Positions 18,580-27,682 are shown, counted from the stretch's first letter. The stretch is 56,507 nt of DNA from an uncultured Oscillospiraceae bacterium (GCA_900540595.1 UQGL01000015.1:1-56507), one strand, 5' to 3'. Numbers and translations: made by a program. Notes: generated by a model from the letters alone, not told the origin.

Positions 18580-19965
18580 TCAGGCGTTGGCGCTCAGCAC
18601 ACCGGAAACGCCGTCCAGCAGGATCTCGGCAGCCTCCTCAGCGTCGTAGTCGCCGTAGCTGAAGCCATCGAACACATCGGTGTAGACGCCATCGGTGGTG
18701 TCCTTCAGCTTGCTGGACTCGAAGTACGGGTCGAGCGGCATGTCAACGAAGGCCAGAACCTTGGTGTTGGCCTCGAGGACCAGAGGCTTCACGGCGTCAG
18801 CAGCCTGAGCAGCAGCCAGACCGGCGGTGGAAGCGGGGATGCCGCACTCGGAGCCCATGATGGCAGCGCCCTCGCCGTTCCACAGGAAGTCGATCAGGGC
18901 AGCAGCCTCAACGGGATGCTGGCAGGAGGAGGTGATGGCCATGCCCATGGAGACCTTGGAGAAGCCGCCGTTGGCCTTGTCGCCGAACTTGATCTCCTCG
19001 CCGACGGTGAAGCCGGAATTGTCGGCCAGAGCAGACTGGTACTTGTTGGCGGAAGAATCCCACTCGAAGATGCCGGCGTACTTGCCGTCGATCCACTCCT
19101 GAGACTTGTCGATAGAGTCGAAGCCGGCAGCGATCATGGTCGGACGGGTGGGGATGACATGGTTGTCCTCGAGGGACTTGATGAAGTTCAGGCCGTCAAC
19201 GACCTCTTCCTCGCTGTACTGGCACTCGTTGTTCTCGACCCAGGCCTTGCCGTACTTGGACTCAAGGTAGAAGGTCATCAGGATCATGCGGTCATACTGA
19301 CCGATGGCCAGAGGATAGTAATCATCGCCCAGCTTCTCCTGGAAGGCCTTGCCGGCGGCGATCAGATCATCATAAGAGGTGGGGACCGCCTCAATGCCGG
19401 CCTGCTTGAAGGTGTTCATGTTCCAGTAGAAGATACGGCCGGTCATCGAGATGGGCACAGCCTGCAGGCTGTCAGCAACGGTGCAGGCGTTCTTGGCGGC
19501 ATCGCTCCACTGGCTCAGGTCGATGATGTCGCTGTACTCGCGCAGATCGACGAACTTCTCGCCCGTGGGGCTGTACTGATACAGCCAGTTCCAGTTGACC
19601 TGCATGACATCAGAGCCCTGATCCGCAGCCAGTGCGGTGGACTGCTTCTCTTCCCAGCCGGACCATGCGCCGTAGGTGGGGGAGACGGTGATGTTTGGGT
19701 ACTTCTCGTGGAAAGCCTCCAGAGCCTTCTGGTAAGCCTCGTGGCGGGAGTCGCCGCCCCACCAGCTGATGGTCAGCTCAATGGGATCGGTGGTGTTGAT
19801 CTCGTGGGCCTCGGAAGCGGTGACCTCAGAGCTGGCAGCAGTGCTGTCTGCCGTGCTGGCGGCCTCGCTGGTAGCAGCAGGGGCGCTGCTGGCGGCCGTG
19901 CCGCAGCCGGCCAGCAGAGTGGCAGCCATGGCGGCGGCAACGCCGAGAGAAATTGCCTTCTTCAT
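18580..19965 (-). CDS. Extracellular sugar-binding lipoprotein of an ABC importer
   Basis: A 461-residue family-1 solute-binding protein. The signal peptide ends in lipobox LLAG-Cys21, so it is lipid-anchored outside the membrane. A Ser/Thr/Ala-rich linker (to about residue 55) precedes the two-lobe binding fold with ELTISWWGGDSRHEAYQKAL and a late FNGEGA-like segment (LWNGEGAAIMGSECGIP). SD GGAGG is upstream. First gene of the transporter unit, followed by two permeases. Aromatic-rich binding surface suggests an oligosaccharide ligand; pectin fragments are inferred from the neighbouring enzymes. Confidence 0.93.
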   Translation of the reverse strand: MKKAISLGVAAAMAATLLAGCGTAASSAPAATSEAASTADSTAASSEVTASEAHEINTTDPIELTISWWGGDSRHEAYQKALEAFHEKYPNITVSPTYGAWSGWEEKQSTALAADQGSDVMQVNWNWLYQYSPTGEKFVDLREYSDIIDLSQWSDAAKNACTVADSLQAVPISMTGRIFYWNMNTFKQAGIEAVPTSYDDLIAAGKAFQEKLGDDYYPLAIGQYDRMILMTFYLESKYGKAWVENNECQYSEEEVVDGLNFIKSLEDNHVIPTRPTMIAAGFDSIDKSQEWIDGKYAGIFEWDSSANKYQSALADNSGFTVGEEIKFGDKANGGFSKVSMGMAITSSCQHPVEAAALIDFLWNGEGAAIMGSECGIPASTAGLAAAQAADAVKPLVLEANTKVLAFVDMPLDPYFESSKLKDTTDGVYTDVFDGFSYGDYDAEEAAEILLDGVSGVLSANA

Positions 19966-20088
19966 GTTTTTGTCCTCCTAATATTGCTGTGCGATATATT
20001 GACGCAGGCTGCTGTGTGCGGGAGCCGTACCACAACATCTGCCTTTCGCTTGTCTATATGATAACAAAATGTTCACGCAAAATAAACA

Positions 20089-20153
20089 GTCAAATTGGTG
20101 TGTTCGCAAAGAAAGCGAACAAATCTTGCTTTGTTGCCTGTAACCAATTTGAC
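20089..20153. promoter_or_regulatory. Nested inverted repeats upstream of the sugar-binding protein gene
   Basis: An 11-bp perfect inverted repeat (GTCAAATTGGT at 20089-20099 and ACCAATTTGAC at 20143-20153) encloses a second one (TGTTCGC at 20101 and GCGAACA at 20115, 7-nt centre). The block lies about 125-190 bp upstream of the SBP start. A regulator-binding region is the simplest reading. Confidence 0.55.
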
Positions 20154-20482
20154 ACCACCGTCAAAATCAACGAATACTAACTATACTGTTTGTGCAGATT
20201 GCTAAAAGAAACTGCGCGGTTTGTTTTGACTTCCTGCCGGGAGCGTGCGTATCTTTACCTGTCGAAATACGCGAATAATCGCAAAAAATGCAGGTTTCCT
20301 GCAAGAAAAGTGCGAAATCGCAAATAATATTGCATCTAAATACGCGCGGTGCAATATAGTTGCGTTTTTGCCATCCGTGGCGCTGCGCAGGCAGGGCCGC
20401 GTGAGGGAACCGCAATTTTTGTACCGATGTAAAACACACCGATTTTGCAGTGCAGATGACTGTAAAACAAGCGCATAAAAAA
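20154..20482. other. Intergenic stretch without recognised features
   Basis: AT-richer DNA between the transporter unit and tdk. Only short, out-of-context open frames occur; no tRNA, family A or family B repeat, or convincing promoter was recognised. Confidence 0.5.
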
Positions 20483-20505
20483 TCCCGCCGTGTGCAGCGG
20501 CGGGA
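20483..20505 (-). terminator. Terminator of tdk
   Basis: TCCCGCCG and CGGCGGGA form an 8-bp stem with a 7-nt loop; on the minus strand a run of six T with further T-rich sequence follows. It lies 20 nt beyond the tdk stop codon. Confidence 0.85.
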
Positions 20506-20525
20506 CAAAATCTGTGCGGAATAGC

Positions 20526-21134
20526 TTATTTGTGGGGGTGCCGCGCCAGAAAGGCACGGTACTCACGGTACCAGCACTGGGGGCAAAGGCTCTGATACTC
20601 GACATTATCCACCGTGTCGATGGCAACCTGCGCGCCCTCAAAGACGAACTCGCCGTTGACCTTGCGGCCGTTGCAGATGGCCTTGCGCCCGCAGGCGCAG
20701 ATGGTTTTCAGCTCCTCGATCGTATGGGCGATCTCCAGCAGCCGGGTCGAGCCGGGAAAGCCGCGCATCATGAAATCGGCCCGCAGGCCGTAGCAGATGA
20801 CCGGAATGCCCAGATCGACCGTGACAAGAAACAGCTGGTCGGCCTGCTCGGGCGTGAAAAACTGGCTCTCATCGCAAAGCACGCAGGCAATTTTGCCGTG
20901 GGCGGCCTCATCGGCCCGGACCAACTCCGTAATGTCCACCTCGGGGGTGACGAGCTGATCCACCTTGCAGCAGATACCCAGCCGGGAGACGATCGAGTCC
21001 TGCCCCTTTGTGTCGATGGCAGGCTTGAGGATCAGCACCCGCATACCGCGCTCTTTATAGTTGTGGGCAACCTGCATCAGGGCGGTGGTCTTGCCGCTGT
21101 TCATTGCGCCGTACCGAAAATATAGTTTTGCCAT
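20526..21134 (-). CDS. tdk: Thymidine kinase, type II
   Basis: Phosphorylates thymidine in the nucleotide salvage pathway; tetrameric cytoplasmic enzyme, 202 residues. The P-loop GAMNSGKT is at residues 9-16, the catalytic DESQFF at 88-93, and a structural zinc site at Cys146, Cys148, Cys184 and Cys187. The lasso loop region (FVFEGAQVAIDTVDNVEY) is intact. SD GGAGCC precedes the ATG. It is a stand-alone unit with its own terminator; rex lies further upstream on the same strand, separated by a family A repeat. Confidence 0.95.
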   Translation of the reverse strand: MAKLYFRYGAMNSGKTTALMQVAHNYKERGMRVLILKPAIDTKGQDSIVSRLGICCKVDQLVTPEVDITELVRADEAAHGKIACVLCDESQFFTPEQADQLFLVTVDLGIPVICYGLRADFMMRGFPGSTRLLEIAHTIEELKTICACGRKAICNGRKVNGEFVFEGAQVAIDTVDNVEYQSLCPQCWYREYRAFLARHPHK

Positions 21135-21163
21135 GTTGGCTCCTTATCGGTTTATTGATAACC

Positions 21164-21249
21164 GTAGGGGCCGGGCATGCCCGGCCCTCAACCTTCCCGC
21201 AATCGCGCGTCAACCAGTAGGCTGAGGGCCGCACATGTACGGCCCCTAC
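21164..21249. repeat. Family A structured repeat, 86-nt unit
   Basis: Starts GTAGGGGC and ends GCCCCTAC. Left arm CCGGGCATGCCCGG, right arm CCGCACATGTACGG (one mispair); between them lie CTCAACCTTCCCG and a variable middle. Located between tdk and rex. Confidence 0.85.
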
Positions 21250-21271
21250 AAGGCGGTCTTTTATAGAAATA

Positions 21272-21913
21272 TTACTTTTCCTGATTTCTCAGCCTGTACC
21301 CCAGGCTCATCAGGCTGTCGCCCAGATGGACATTCTCCACCGTGACATCTGGGTACTCAACGGACAGGTCGTAATGGCTGAAATTCCAGAAGCCCTTGAT
21401 GCCCTGCTCCACCAGCTCACCGGCGAGATCCATAGCACTCTGGCGCGGCACACAGAGAACTGCCACCTCGGGGTGATGCTCTGCGCAGAATTTGTCCAGA
21501 TCACTCAGGGGCAGGATGGGAACGCCGCACATCTCCTTGCCGATGAGGTCGGGGTTGACATCAAAGACGCCGAGCAGCCGGTAGCCGTTGGTGTCGCGGC
21601 TGATGAAGCTGGACACCGCAGAACCCAGACGGCCGGCACCGACCAGAATGGTGGGCAGTCTTTCGCCGTCACCAAAGAGCAGCTTGCCGATCTCGGCACG
21701 CAGCACATCCACCTTGTAGCCGATGCCCTGCTGGCCGAACCCGCCGAAGCAGTTGAAGTCCTGCCGCACCTGACTGGCGGTGGTGCCCATCATGTGGGCC
21801 AGCTCACTGGAGGAGATCTTGTCCTTTCCGTCAGCGGACAGATTGGTCAGATAACGATAATATTTGGGCAGCCGCTTGATGACCGGAAGCGACACCTTAT
21901 TTTGGACAGCCAT
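21272..21913 (-). CDS. rex: Redox-sensing transcriptional repressor Rex
   Basis: Represses fermentation and NADH-linked genes and is released by a high NADH/NAD+ ratio. The 213-residue protein has the N-terminal winged helix (residues about 8-75, with SSSELAHMMGTTASQVRQDF) and a C-terminal Rossmann domain with the NADH-binding GAGRLGSAV, followed by GVFDVNPD. Length and order are normal. SD AAGAGG is weak and lies 10 nt upstream. Monocistronic; the upstream gene is divergent (tepA-like). Confidence 0.95.
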   Translation of the reverse strand: MAVQNKVSLPVIKRLPKYYRYLTNLSADGKDKISSSELAHMMGTTASQVRQDFNCFGGFGQQGIGYKVDVLRAEIGKLLFGDGERLPTILVGAGRLGSAVSSFISRDTNGYRLLGVFDVNPDLIGKEMCGVPILPLSDLDKFCAEHHPEVAVLCVPRQSAMDLAGELVEQGIKGFWNFSHYDLSVEYPDVTVENVHLGDSLMSLGYRLRNQEK

Positions 21914-22158
21914 GATCTAATACCTCTTATCTGTATTTATCTTATAACTTATTATAAAATGCGCCGCGTCAGTTGTCAATTTTTTGTCTAAGTTTTTTGT
22001 GGGATTTCCCAAATATTATAGGGATATACAAAAACCTAACAAAGCTTTTTGGCGGCATCGACAAACACGAGTTGCCTATTCTGCAAAACCGTGCATATTT
22101 TGCCTGCCGGAAGGACAGACTTTTTTTGTGTGCAGCTGTGCAAAAAAGGAGAATAAAG

Positions 22159-22878
22159 ATGGAAACAAACGCAAAAAAGCCAAAAACAAAGCCCCAAATC
22201 ACCGAAAACCCCACCGAGGAGGCCGCTTTAAAGCGGTTAGAGCATGATTTGATCAAGGAGGACGGCATTGTGCCTGCCACAAAGGGCCGTCATGCCATCC
22301 ACTGCCTGACGGTAATCGGTACGATCGAGGGACACAGCATCGCGCCGGATGCGCAAAAGACGACAAAATATGAGCATGTCATCCCACAGCTTGTCGATAT
22401 TGAGGAGGACCCCGAGGTCGAGGGGCTGCTGGTGATCTTAAACACGGTCGGCGGCGATGTCGAGGCCGGCCTTGCATTGGCCGAGCTGATCGCAGGGGTC
22501 AGCAAGCCCAGCGCCACGCTGGTGCTGGGCGGGGGGCACTCTATCGGCATCCCGCTGGCCGTGGCCGCCCGCCGCAGCTTTATTGTGCCTACTGCAACAA
22601 TGACGGTCCACCCGGTGCGCCATTCCGGCATGGTGCTGGGGGTGCCGCAGACACTGCGTTATTTTGAGCAGATGCAGGAGCGGATCGTCAGCTTTGTTGC
22701 GCATCACTCGGGCATCACAGCCCGGCGGTTCACCCAGCTGATGCACAACACAGGGGAACTGGTCATGGATATGGGCACTGTGCTGGACGGTCATCAGGCT
22801 GTGGAGGAGGGCCTGATCGACCAGCTGGGCGGACTGGAGGATGCACTGGCCTATTTATATAAGGAAATAGAGCAGTAA
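22159..22878 (+). CDS. ClpP-like serine protease of the TepA/YmfB family
   Basis: A 239-residue crotonase-fold (ClpP superfamily) protein resembling B. subtilis TepA. It has an N-terminal Lys/Pro/Glu-rich tail of about 45 residues, then the conserved core with LNTVGGDVEAGLALAELI. The putative nucleophile is Ser128 in GGGHSIGIPLA and the putative His is His151 in TVHPVRHSG. No signal peptide or membrane segment is seen. The start is the ATG preceded by AAAGGAG; a longer frame to 21973 lacks homology. In some Firmicutes the family is linked to protein export or sporulation; here the role is not evident. Confidence 0.85.
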   Translation: METNAKKPKTKPQITENPTEEAALKRLEHDLIKEDGIVPATKGRHAIHCLTVIGTIEGHSIAPDAQKTTKYEHVIPQLVDIEEDPEVEGLLVILNTVGGDVEAGLALAELIAGVSKPSATLVLGGGHSIGIPLAVAARRSFIVPTATMTVHPVRHSGMVLGVPQTLRYFEQMQERIVSFVAHHSGITARRFTQLMHNTGELVMDMGTVLDGHQAVEEGLIDQLGGLEDALAYLYKEIEQ

Positions 22879-22947
22879 AGGCGGACGGGCAAATCTTGTT
22901 TGTCTGCCAACTCTGCGGTAACCGCGCGATTCCGGGCGTGCAGCCCT

Positions 22948-23101
22948 GTAGGGGCCGGGCATGCCCGGCCCGCGACCTTCCCGTAAACGCGGCTATACCT
23001 TATAGCGCCAGGGCCGGACATGTCCGGCCCCTACTATGCGGCGGCGCGGAAGCGTATGTACTGCCACACGAGACCGGGGGTGAACCATGTCCGCCCCTAC
23101 A
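22948..23101. repeat. Family A structured repeat, 87-nt unit plus remnant
   Basis: The unit (22948-23034) runs GTAGGGGC...GCCCCTAC with arms CCGGGCATGCCCGG and CCGGACATGTCCGG. A degenerate right end (CATGTCCGCCCCTAC) follows at 23086-23100. With the flanks it fills the 316-nt gap between the tepA-like gene and padR. Confidence 0.82.
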
Positions 23102-23122
23102 TAATTTTGTTGCGGCAGCCTA

Positions 23123-23155
23123 TTGCAATCTACAATATTATATGCTATATAATAT
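23123..23155 (+). promoter_or_regulatory. padR promoter with overlapping palindromic operator
   Basis: TTGCAA (23123) and TATAAT (23148) are 19 bp apart. The -10 box sits inside a perfect inverted repeat, ATATTATAT-GCT-ATATAATAT (23135-23155). PadR regulators bind AT-rich palindromes of this kind and repress their own promoter, so autoregulation is likely. Confidence 0.65.
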
Positions 23156-23194
23156 ATAACCCAATACACCATACACCCGGAAAGGGGGCACCCT

Positions 23195-23515
23195 ATGGCC
23201 ATCAACACCACGGCGGGGCTGCTGGATGCCATTGTGCTGGCTGTCGTCGGGCGGGAGGAAACGGGCACCTACGGCTATAAGATCACGCAGGAGGTCCGCG
23301 CGGTGCTGGACCTGTCGGAATCCACGCTGTACCCGGTGCTGCGCCGCCTGCAAAAGGACGGCTGCCTGACCGTCCATGACGAAGCCTTCAATGGCCGCAA
23401 CCGCCGCTACTATCAAATCACGCCCGCAGGCCGCGCCCGGCTGGCAGAATTTACCGCCGAGTGGGAAGCCTACACCACAAAAATCAACAAGCTCTTTAAG
23501 GGGGAGCAGCAATGA
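23195..23515 (+). CDS. PadR-family transcriptional regulator
   Basis: A 106-residue winged-helix regulator with the PadR signature: GLLDAIVLAVVG, GTYGYKITQEV, then SESTLYPVLRRLQKDGCL and the wing RRYYQITPAGRARLAEF. SD AAAGGGGG precedes the ATG. Its stop overlaps the start of the next gene by 4 nt (ATGA), the standard PadR/HAAS arrangement in Firmicutes, where the regulator controls an envelope membrane protein. Confidence 0.93.
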   Translation: MAINTTAGLLDAIVLAVVGREETGTYGYKITQEVRAVLDLSESTLYPVLRRLQKDGCLTVHDEAFNGRNRRYYQITPAGRARLAEFTAEWEAYTTKINKLFKGEQQ

Positions 23516-24717
23516 AAAAATACGAGTACTTATCGGAGCTGGAAAAACGGCTGTCCGCCCTGCCTGCCGATGCGCGCCGCGACGCACTGAATTATTATGA
23601 GGAATACTTCGACGCCGCAGGCCCCGACAACGAGGACGCCACCGCCGCCGAGCTGGGCGACCCTGCCGAGGCCGCCCGCAAAATTCTGGAAGGGGAGGGG
23701 CTGACGCCGGACGCCGACCCCGCCGTACCCGAGAGCGCACGCGGCGGTGCCGTGCCGCCCACCGCCCCGGAGCCGCCCGCCGCCGACCCGCAGCCTGCCC
23801 GGCCTCAAAAGCACGGCCCCGGGGCGAAAACCATGTGGCTGATTTTCGCCGTTGTCATTGCTGCGGCGCTGCTCGTCCAGCTGGGTGTCCTTGTGCTGAG
23901 CTTTGCAAAGCCCAGCGGCGGCACGGCGTCGATGGTTGTTGCGCCGACGGAGGAAGAAACTGCTGCATCCGGTCTTGTCCGCACCGAGGATTTTTACAAC
24001 GGGACCGCCGCCACCGAGGACGCGGACAGCGGCAGCCTATTGGAGAAGATGGATTTCACCACCGGTCTGGCCGACGCCAAAAATATAACCTTCGACATCG
24101 ACTACGGCGCGGTCACAGTCGTTGTGGACAGTGGTGCGGCGGAGCCGACCCTTTCCTGCACGAACCTGCGTCAGGACTGGTTCACCTTTACCAACACGGG
24201 CGACAACACAAGCCCGGTGCGTGTCAGCTACAAGGTGCCCGCCAACTACAACCTCGGCAAAGAGCTGGGGCCCGAGCCTGAGTTTGTCCTGTCCGTGCCG
24301 GATGCGAATACCTTCCATTTTAAAAGGCTCTCCATCACTGCCGCTATGGGCGATGCAGAATTTGACAACAGCAATACCATCGCCGCCGACAGCATCGACT
24401 TAGACCTGGCGATGGGCAACTTTACCGGTAGCACCGTGCAGGCAGAGCAGTTTACGGCGAATATCTCAATGGGCGATTTTGATTTGGGGCTGCTGGCGGG
24501 CGTTGAAACCGCTAAAGTCGAAGCTGCCATGGGCGATATTGGCCTGACGGTGGACGGCAGGCCCGACGATTACGCGCTTGACCTGCAAACGTCCATGGGG
24601 AATGTGGTGTTCAACGGCAGGACGATGAGCAGCATCTACACCCAAACAGCCGCCGCGCCCCGCAGCGTGACCCTTACCGCGTCGATGGGCGATGTAGTGC
24701 TGACGACGACGCAGTAA
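23512..24717 (+). CDS. HAAS/DUF1700 - DUF4097 fusion membrane protein
   Basis: A 401-residue protein. Residues 1-65 form the HAAS (DUF1700) domain with [21 protein letters not shown] and [11 protein letters not shown] Pro/Ala-rich linker reaches about residue 105, one transmembrane helix spans about 107-131, and the remainder is an external DUF4097-type beta-repeat domain with recurring short blocks ending in SMGD, AMGD or AMGN. The topology suggests a cytoplasmic domain that meets PadR and an extracellular sensor-like domain. The exact function is unknown; co-translation with padR is clear. Confidence 0.85.
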   Translation: MKKYEYLSELEKRLSALPADARRDALNYYEEYFDAAGPDNEDATAAELGDPAEAARKILEGEGLTPDADPAVPESARGGAVPPTAPEPPAADPQPARPQKHGPGAKTMWLIFAVVIAAALLVQLGVLVLSFAKPSGGTASMVVAPTEEETAASGLVRTEDFYNGTAATEDADSGSLLEKMDFTTGLADAKNITFDIDYGAVTVVVDSGAAEPTLSCTNLRQDWFTFTNTGDNTSPVRVSYKVPANYNLGKELGPEPEFVLSVPDANTFHFKRLSITAAMGDAEFDNSNTIAADSIDLDLAMGNFTGSTVQAEQFTANISMGDFDLGLLAGVETAKVEAAMGDIGLTVDGRPDDYALDLQTSMGNVVFNGRTMSSIYTQTAAAPRSVTLTASMGDVVLTTTQ

Positions 24718-24728
24718 TCCCGTATGGC

Positions 24729-24754
24729 AGGGGCCGATGCTCGCATCGGCCCGC
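24729..24754. repeat. Family A half unit
   Basis: GGGGCCGATGC and GCATCGGCCC form a single hairpin of family A type without a partner arm. Confidence 0.6.
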
Positions 24755-24849
24755 CTGGCCGCCACAAAGTCATACTCCTGCCCCGAAAACTTGTTCAAAT
24801 TCCACAACTTTCGTTTTTGCGGTGCAAGAAAGATTTCCGCAGGAATCCT

Positions 24850-24878
24850 TTGTATTTTGTCCGCGGTTGTGGTACAAT
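24850..24878 (+). promoter_or_regulatory. Promoter of the IMP dehydrogenase gene
   Basis: TTGTAT and TACAAT are 17 bp apart, 49 bp upstream of the start codon. Confidence 0.7.
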
Positions 24879-24926
24879 CTTTCTAATACGAAAAATGTCG
24901 AAACAGGAAAGTCAGGAGAGTGTATT

Positions 24927-26432
24927 ATGGCATACTATTTTTCCGAGCCGTCCCGTACTTTTGGTGAATATCTGCTGGTTCCGGGGTATTCCTCCTCGGA
25001 GTGCGTCCCCACGGCTGTCAGCCTCAAGACCCCGCTGGTCAAGTACCGCAAGGGTGAGGAGGCCTGCCCGCTGGAGATGAACATCCCGATGGTCTCTGCC
25101 ATCATGCAGTCCGTCTCCGGCGAAAAGCTGGCGATTGCGCTGGCCAAGCAGGGCGGCGTTTCCTTCATCTATGGCTCTCAGACCATTGAGCAGGAGGCCG
25201 ATATGGTCCGCCGCGTCAAGGCCTACAAGAAGGGTTTTGTCACCTCTGACTCCAACCTGCCGCCGGAGGCCACCCTCGGCGATGTGCTGGACCTCAAGAC
25301 CCGCACCGGCCACTCCACCGTTGCCATCACCCATGACGGCACTGCCCACGGCAAGCTGTTGGGTATCGTGGCCAGCCGCGACTACCGCCTCTCCCGCATG
25401 ACGATGGACCTCAAGGTCACCGAGTTCATGACCCCGCTGGACAAGCTGGTCACAGCCCCCGACACCACCAGTCTGCATGACTGCAACGACATCATCTGGG
25501 ACAACAAGATCAACTCTCTGCCCCTGATCGACGCCGAGGGCCACCTGCAGTATATGGTTTTCCGCAAGGACTACGACTCCCACAAGGAGAACGTCAACGA
25601 GCTGCTCGACGAGAACAAGAGCTATGTCGTCGGCGCCGGCATCAACACCCGCGACTTCGCCAAGCGCGTGCCCGCGCTGGTGGACGCCGGTGTGGATGTG
25701 CTCTGCATCGACTCCTCCGAGGGCTTCAGCGAGTGGCAGTCCCGCACCATCGCATGGATCCGCGAGAACTACGGCGATAAGGTTAAGGTCGGCGCAGGCA
25801 ACGTTGTTGACCGCGAGGGCTTCCTCTTCCTTGCCAAGGCAGGTGCAGACTTCATCAAGATCGGCATCGGCGGAGGCTCCATCTGCATCACCCGCGAGAC
25901 CAAGGGCATCGGCCGCGGTCAGGCTACGGCTGTCATCGAGGTTGCCAAGGCCCGCGATGAGTATTATAAGGAGACCGGCATCTACATCCCCATCTGCTCT
26001 GACGGCGGCATCGTGCAGGACTATCACATCACGCTGGCACTGGCCATGGGCGCTGACTTCGTCATGCTGGGCCGTTATTTCGCCCGCTTTGATGAGTCCC
26101 CGACGAACAAGCTGCGCGTTGGCGGCAACTATGTCAAGGAGTACTGGGGCGAGGGCTCCAACCGCGCCCGCAACTGGCAGCGGTATGACCTCGGCGGCGC
26201 ACAGAAGCTGAGCTTTGAGGAGGGCGTTGACTCCTACGTTCCCTACGCCGGCTCTCTGGCGGACGGTGTGCAGACCACCCTGTACAAGGTGCGCTCCACC
26301 ATGTGCAACTGCGGCGCGCTCTCCATCCCCGAGCTGCAGGAGAAGGCCCGCCTGACGGTCGTGTCCTCCACCTCCATCGTTGAGGGCGGCAGCCACGATG
26401 TCATCCTGAAGAACGGCCCGCAGAACCGCTAA
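24927..26432 (+). CDS. guaB: IMP dehydrogenase, Tritrichomonas-like subfamily
   Basis: Oxidises IMP to XMP with NAD+, the committed step of GTP synthesis. The 501-residue protein has a TIM barrel split by a CBS-domain pair at about residues 105-220. The catalytic loop reads [20 protein letters not shown] with Cys320, where most bacterial enzymes have GIGPGSICTTR. The flap dyad appears as NWQRYD with Arg419-Tyr420. From memory, the Tritrichomonas foetus enzyme has the same loop and the dyad at Arg418-Tyr419 with Cys319, a one-residue offset, and resembles this protein along its length. The start has AGGAG 8 nt upstream; a longer frame to 24822 is not preferred. Monocistronic, with its own promoter and terminator. 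Confidence 0.93.
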   Translation: MAYYFSEPSRTFGEYLLVPGYSSSECVPTAVSLKTPLVKYRKGEEACPLEMNIPMVSAIMQSVSGEKLAIALAKQGGVSFIYGSQTIEQEADMVRRVKAYKKGFVTSDSNLPPEATLGDVLDLKTRTGHSTVAITHDGTAHGKLLGIVASRDYRLSRMTMDLKVTEFMTPLDKLVTAPDTTSLHDCNDIIWDNKINSLPLIDAEGHLQYMVFRKDYDSHKENVNELLDENKSYVVGAGINTRDFAKRVPALVDAGVDVLCIDSSEGFSEWQSRTIAWIRENYGDKVKVGAGNVVDREGFLFLAKAGADFIKIGIGGGSICITRETKGIGRGQATAVIEVAKARDEYYKETGIYIPICSDGGIVQDYHITLALAMGADFVMLGRYFARFDESPTNKLRVGGNYVKEYWGEGSNRARNWQRYDLGGAQKLSFEEGVDSYVPYAGSLADGVQTTLYKVRSTMCNCGALSIPELQEKARLTVVSSTSIVEGGSHDVILKNGPQNR

Positions 26433-26447
26433 GCCATAATAAAAATT

Positions 26448-26486
26448 GCCGCCGACCGGACAAAAACCGGTCGGCGGCTTTTTTTT
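26448..26486 (+). terminator. Terminator of the IMP dehydrogenase gene
   Basis: A 12-bp perfect stem (GCCGCCGACCGG with CCGGTCGGCGGC) is followed by eight T. The reverse strand also has an A/T-rich flank, so it may serve the convergent polymerase gene, whose stop codon lies at its edge. Confidence 0.92.
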
Positions 26487-27624
26487 ACGATTCGGATTGT
26501 GCTTTGGCAACCTCTGCGTTAAAAAATACCACCGGCAGCATCAGCAAAAACGGATTGGCGGAGAGCAAAAACGGCTTATTCTCCATAAAGAGATACAGCG
26601 TCAGCGCCACCAGACAGATGACCTCGGTCGAGCGATGCTTCTTTGCCAGCCGCCACAGCAGCAGCAGAAAGATCGCTGCAATCAGGATTGCGCCCAGCAC
26701 GCCCTTGTTCATCGGCACAGCCAGAAAGGTGTTGTCGATGGCGTGATGCTCATCGCCGTCCGTAGGCAGACCGCCCAGCAGCGAGAGGGGCGCACTCCAG
26801 AACACATTGTGCCAGATCTCGAACCGACCGGACAAAGCGATGCTCAACAGGAGCAGCGCCATACGCTCATACGGCCATTCCGGATTGTAGACATACCCGG
26901 CGTACAGGCTGAAAGCCGCCAGCGCGACCGGCAGGGCAAGTGCCAGTGTATAAAAGATCTTATTGTCGAACAGCCTCGGCAGAAAACGCTGCACAAAAAA
27001 CAGCGCAAACAGCACCGCCATGCCGCCGAATGCCCCGCGGCTGCCGGGCACCTTGTAGGTGAAGATCGCCAGCGCCGCCAGCCCGGCCCAGTCGAATGCC
27101 CGCAGCCGGTCGTGACGCAGCCAGCCCCACGCAAAAAAGACGCCGACCAGCCGAGCGCCGAACCCGTTGTAGTGGCCGTAGCCGAAATCCCAGTTGCGGC
27201 AGTAGAAGTTATAGGGCATCAGCGGTGTGGCAAAGTGCAGGACCTGCACAAGCACCAGCCCCGCCGCGGCGGTGATCAGATAGACGCGCAGCGCCGTTTG
27301 CAGGTCCACATCCTTGGCCCCCAGCCCGACCAGCGCCGCCAGAAAAAACCACTGGTCGCCGCCGTACCATGCGGTAAAGGCCGTGTACGCCAGCACCGCG
27401 CAGACCAGCACCCTCTGCAGCCGCGTCTCATACTTGGTCAGCAGCACGATCTTGCCCGCCAGCAGCAGCACGGCGCAGCCGGTCAGCCCCAGCCGCGCCA
27501 GACGGCTGAACCCCGGCAGCGTAGCTTGAATGTTGGAGCTGAAAACCTCGCTCAGCACCAGCAGCAGCGCCAGCCCCGCGCAGTAGACCCGCGCGGCCAG
27601 CGGTTTGTATTTATGGTAAAGCAT
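26485..27624 (-). CDS. O-antigen ligase/polymerase-like membrane protein
   Basis: A 379-residue polytopic membrane protein with about ten hydrophobic segments. It resembles the Wzy/WaaL superfamily in layout: paired helices, then a polar central loop (CRNWDFGYGHYNGFGARL, later KVPGSRGAFGG and ALSGRFEIW). Conserved Arg residues in such loops take part in polysaccharide polymerisation or ligation. It is not adjacent to the polysaccharide operon and shows no partner. Specific role (polymerase versus ligase) is undetermined. Confidence 0.7.
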   Translation of the reverse strand: MLYHKYKPLAARVYCAGLALLLVLSEVFSSNIQATLPGFSRLARLGLTGCAVLLLAGKIVLLTKYETRLQRVLVCAVLAYTAFTAWYGGDQWFFLAALVGLGAKDVDLQTALRVYLITAAAGLVLVQVLHFATPLMPYNFYCRNWDFGYGHYNGFGARLVGVFFAWGWLRHDRLRAFDWAGLAALAIFTYKVPGSRGAFGGMAVLFALFFVQRFLPRLFDNKIFYTLALALPVALAAFSLYAGYVYNPEWPYERMALLLLSIALSGRFEIWHNVFWSAPLSLLGGLPTDGDEHHAIDNTFLAVPMNKGVLGAILIAAIFLLLLWRLAKKHRSTEVICLVALTLYLFMENKPFLLSANPFLLMLPVVFFNAEVAKAQSES

Positions 27625-27682
27625 AGATGAATCCTTTCAAATCAAGTGAAAACATTATAGCATACATAATAAAAAAAGAAAA

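Noticed and set aside
21935..21965. Rex operator in front of rex (TTATAACTTATTATAA)
   Set aside because: It is palindromic but lacks the TTGTTAA-N4-TTAACAA pattern of Rex sites; it is better read as general AT-rich promoter DNA.
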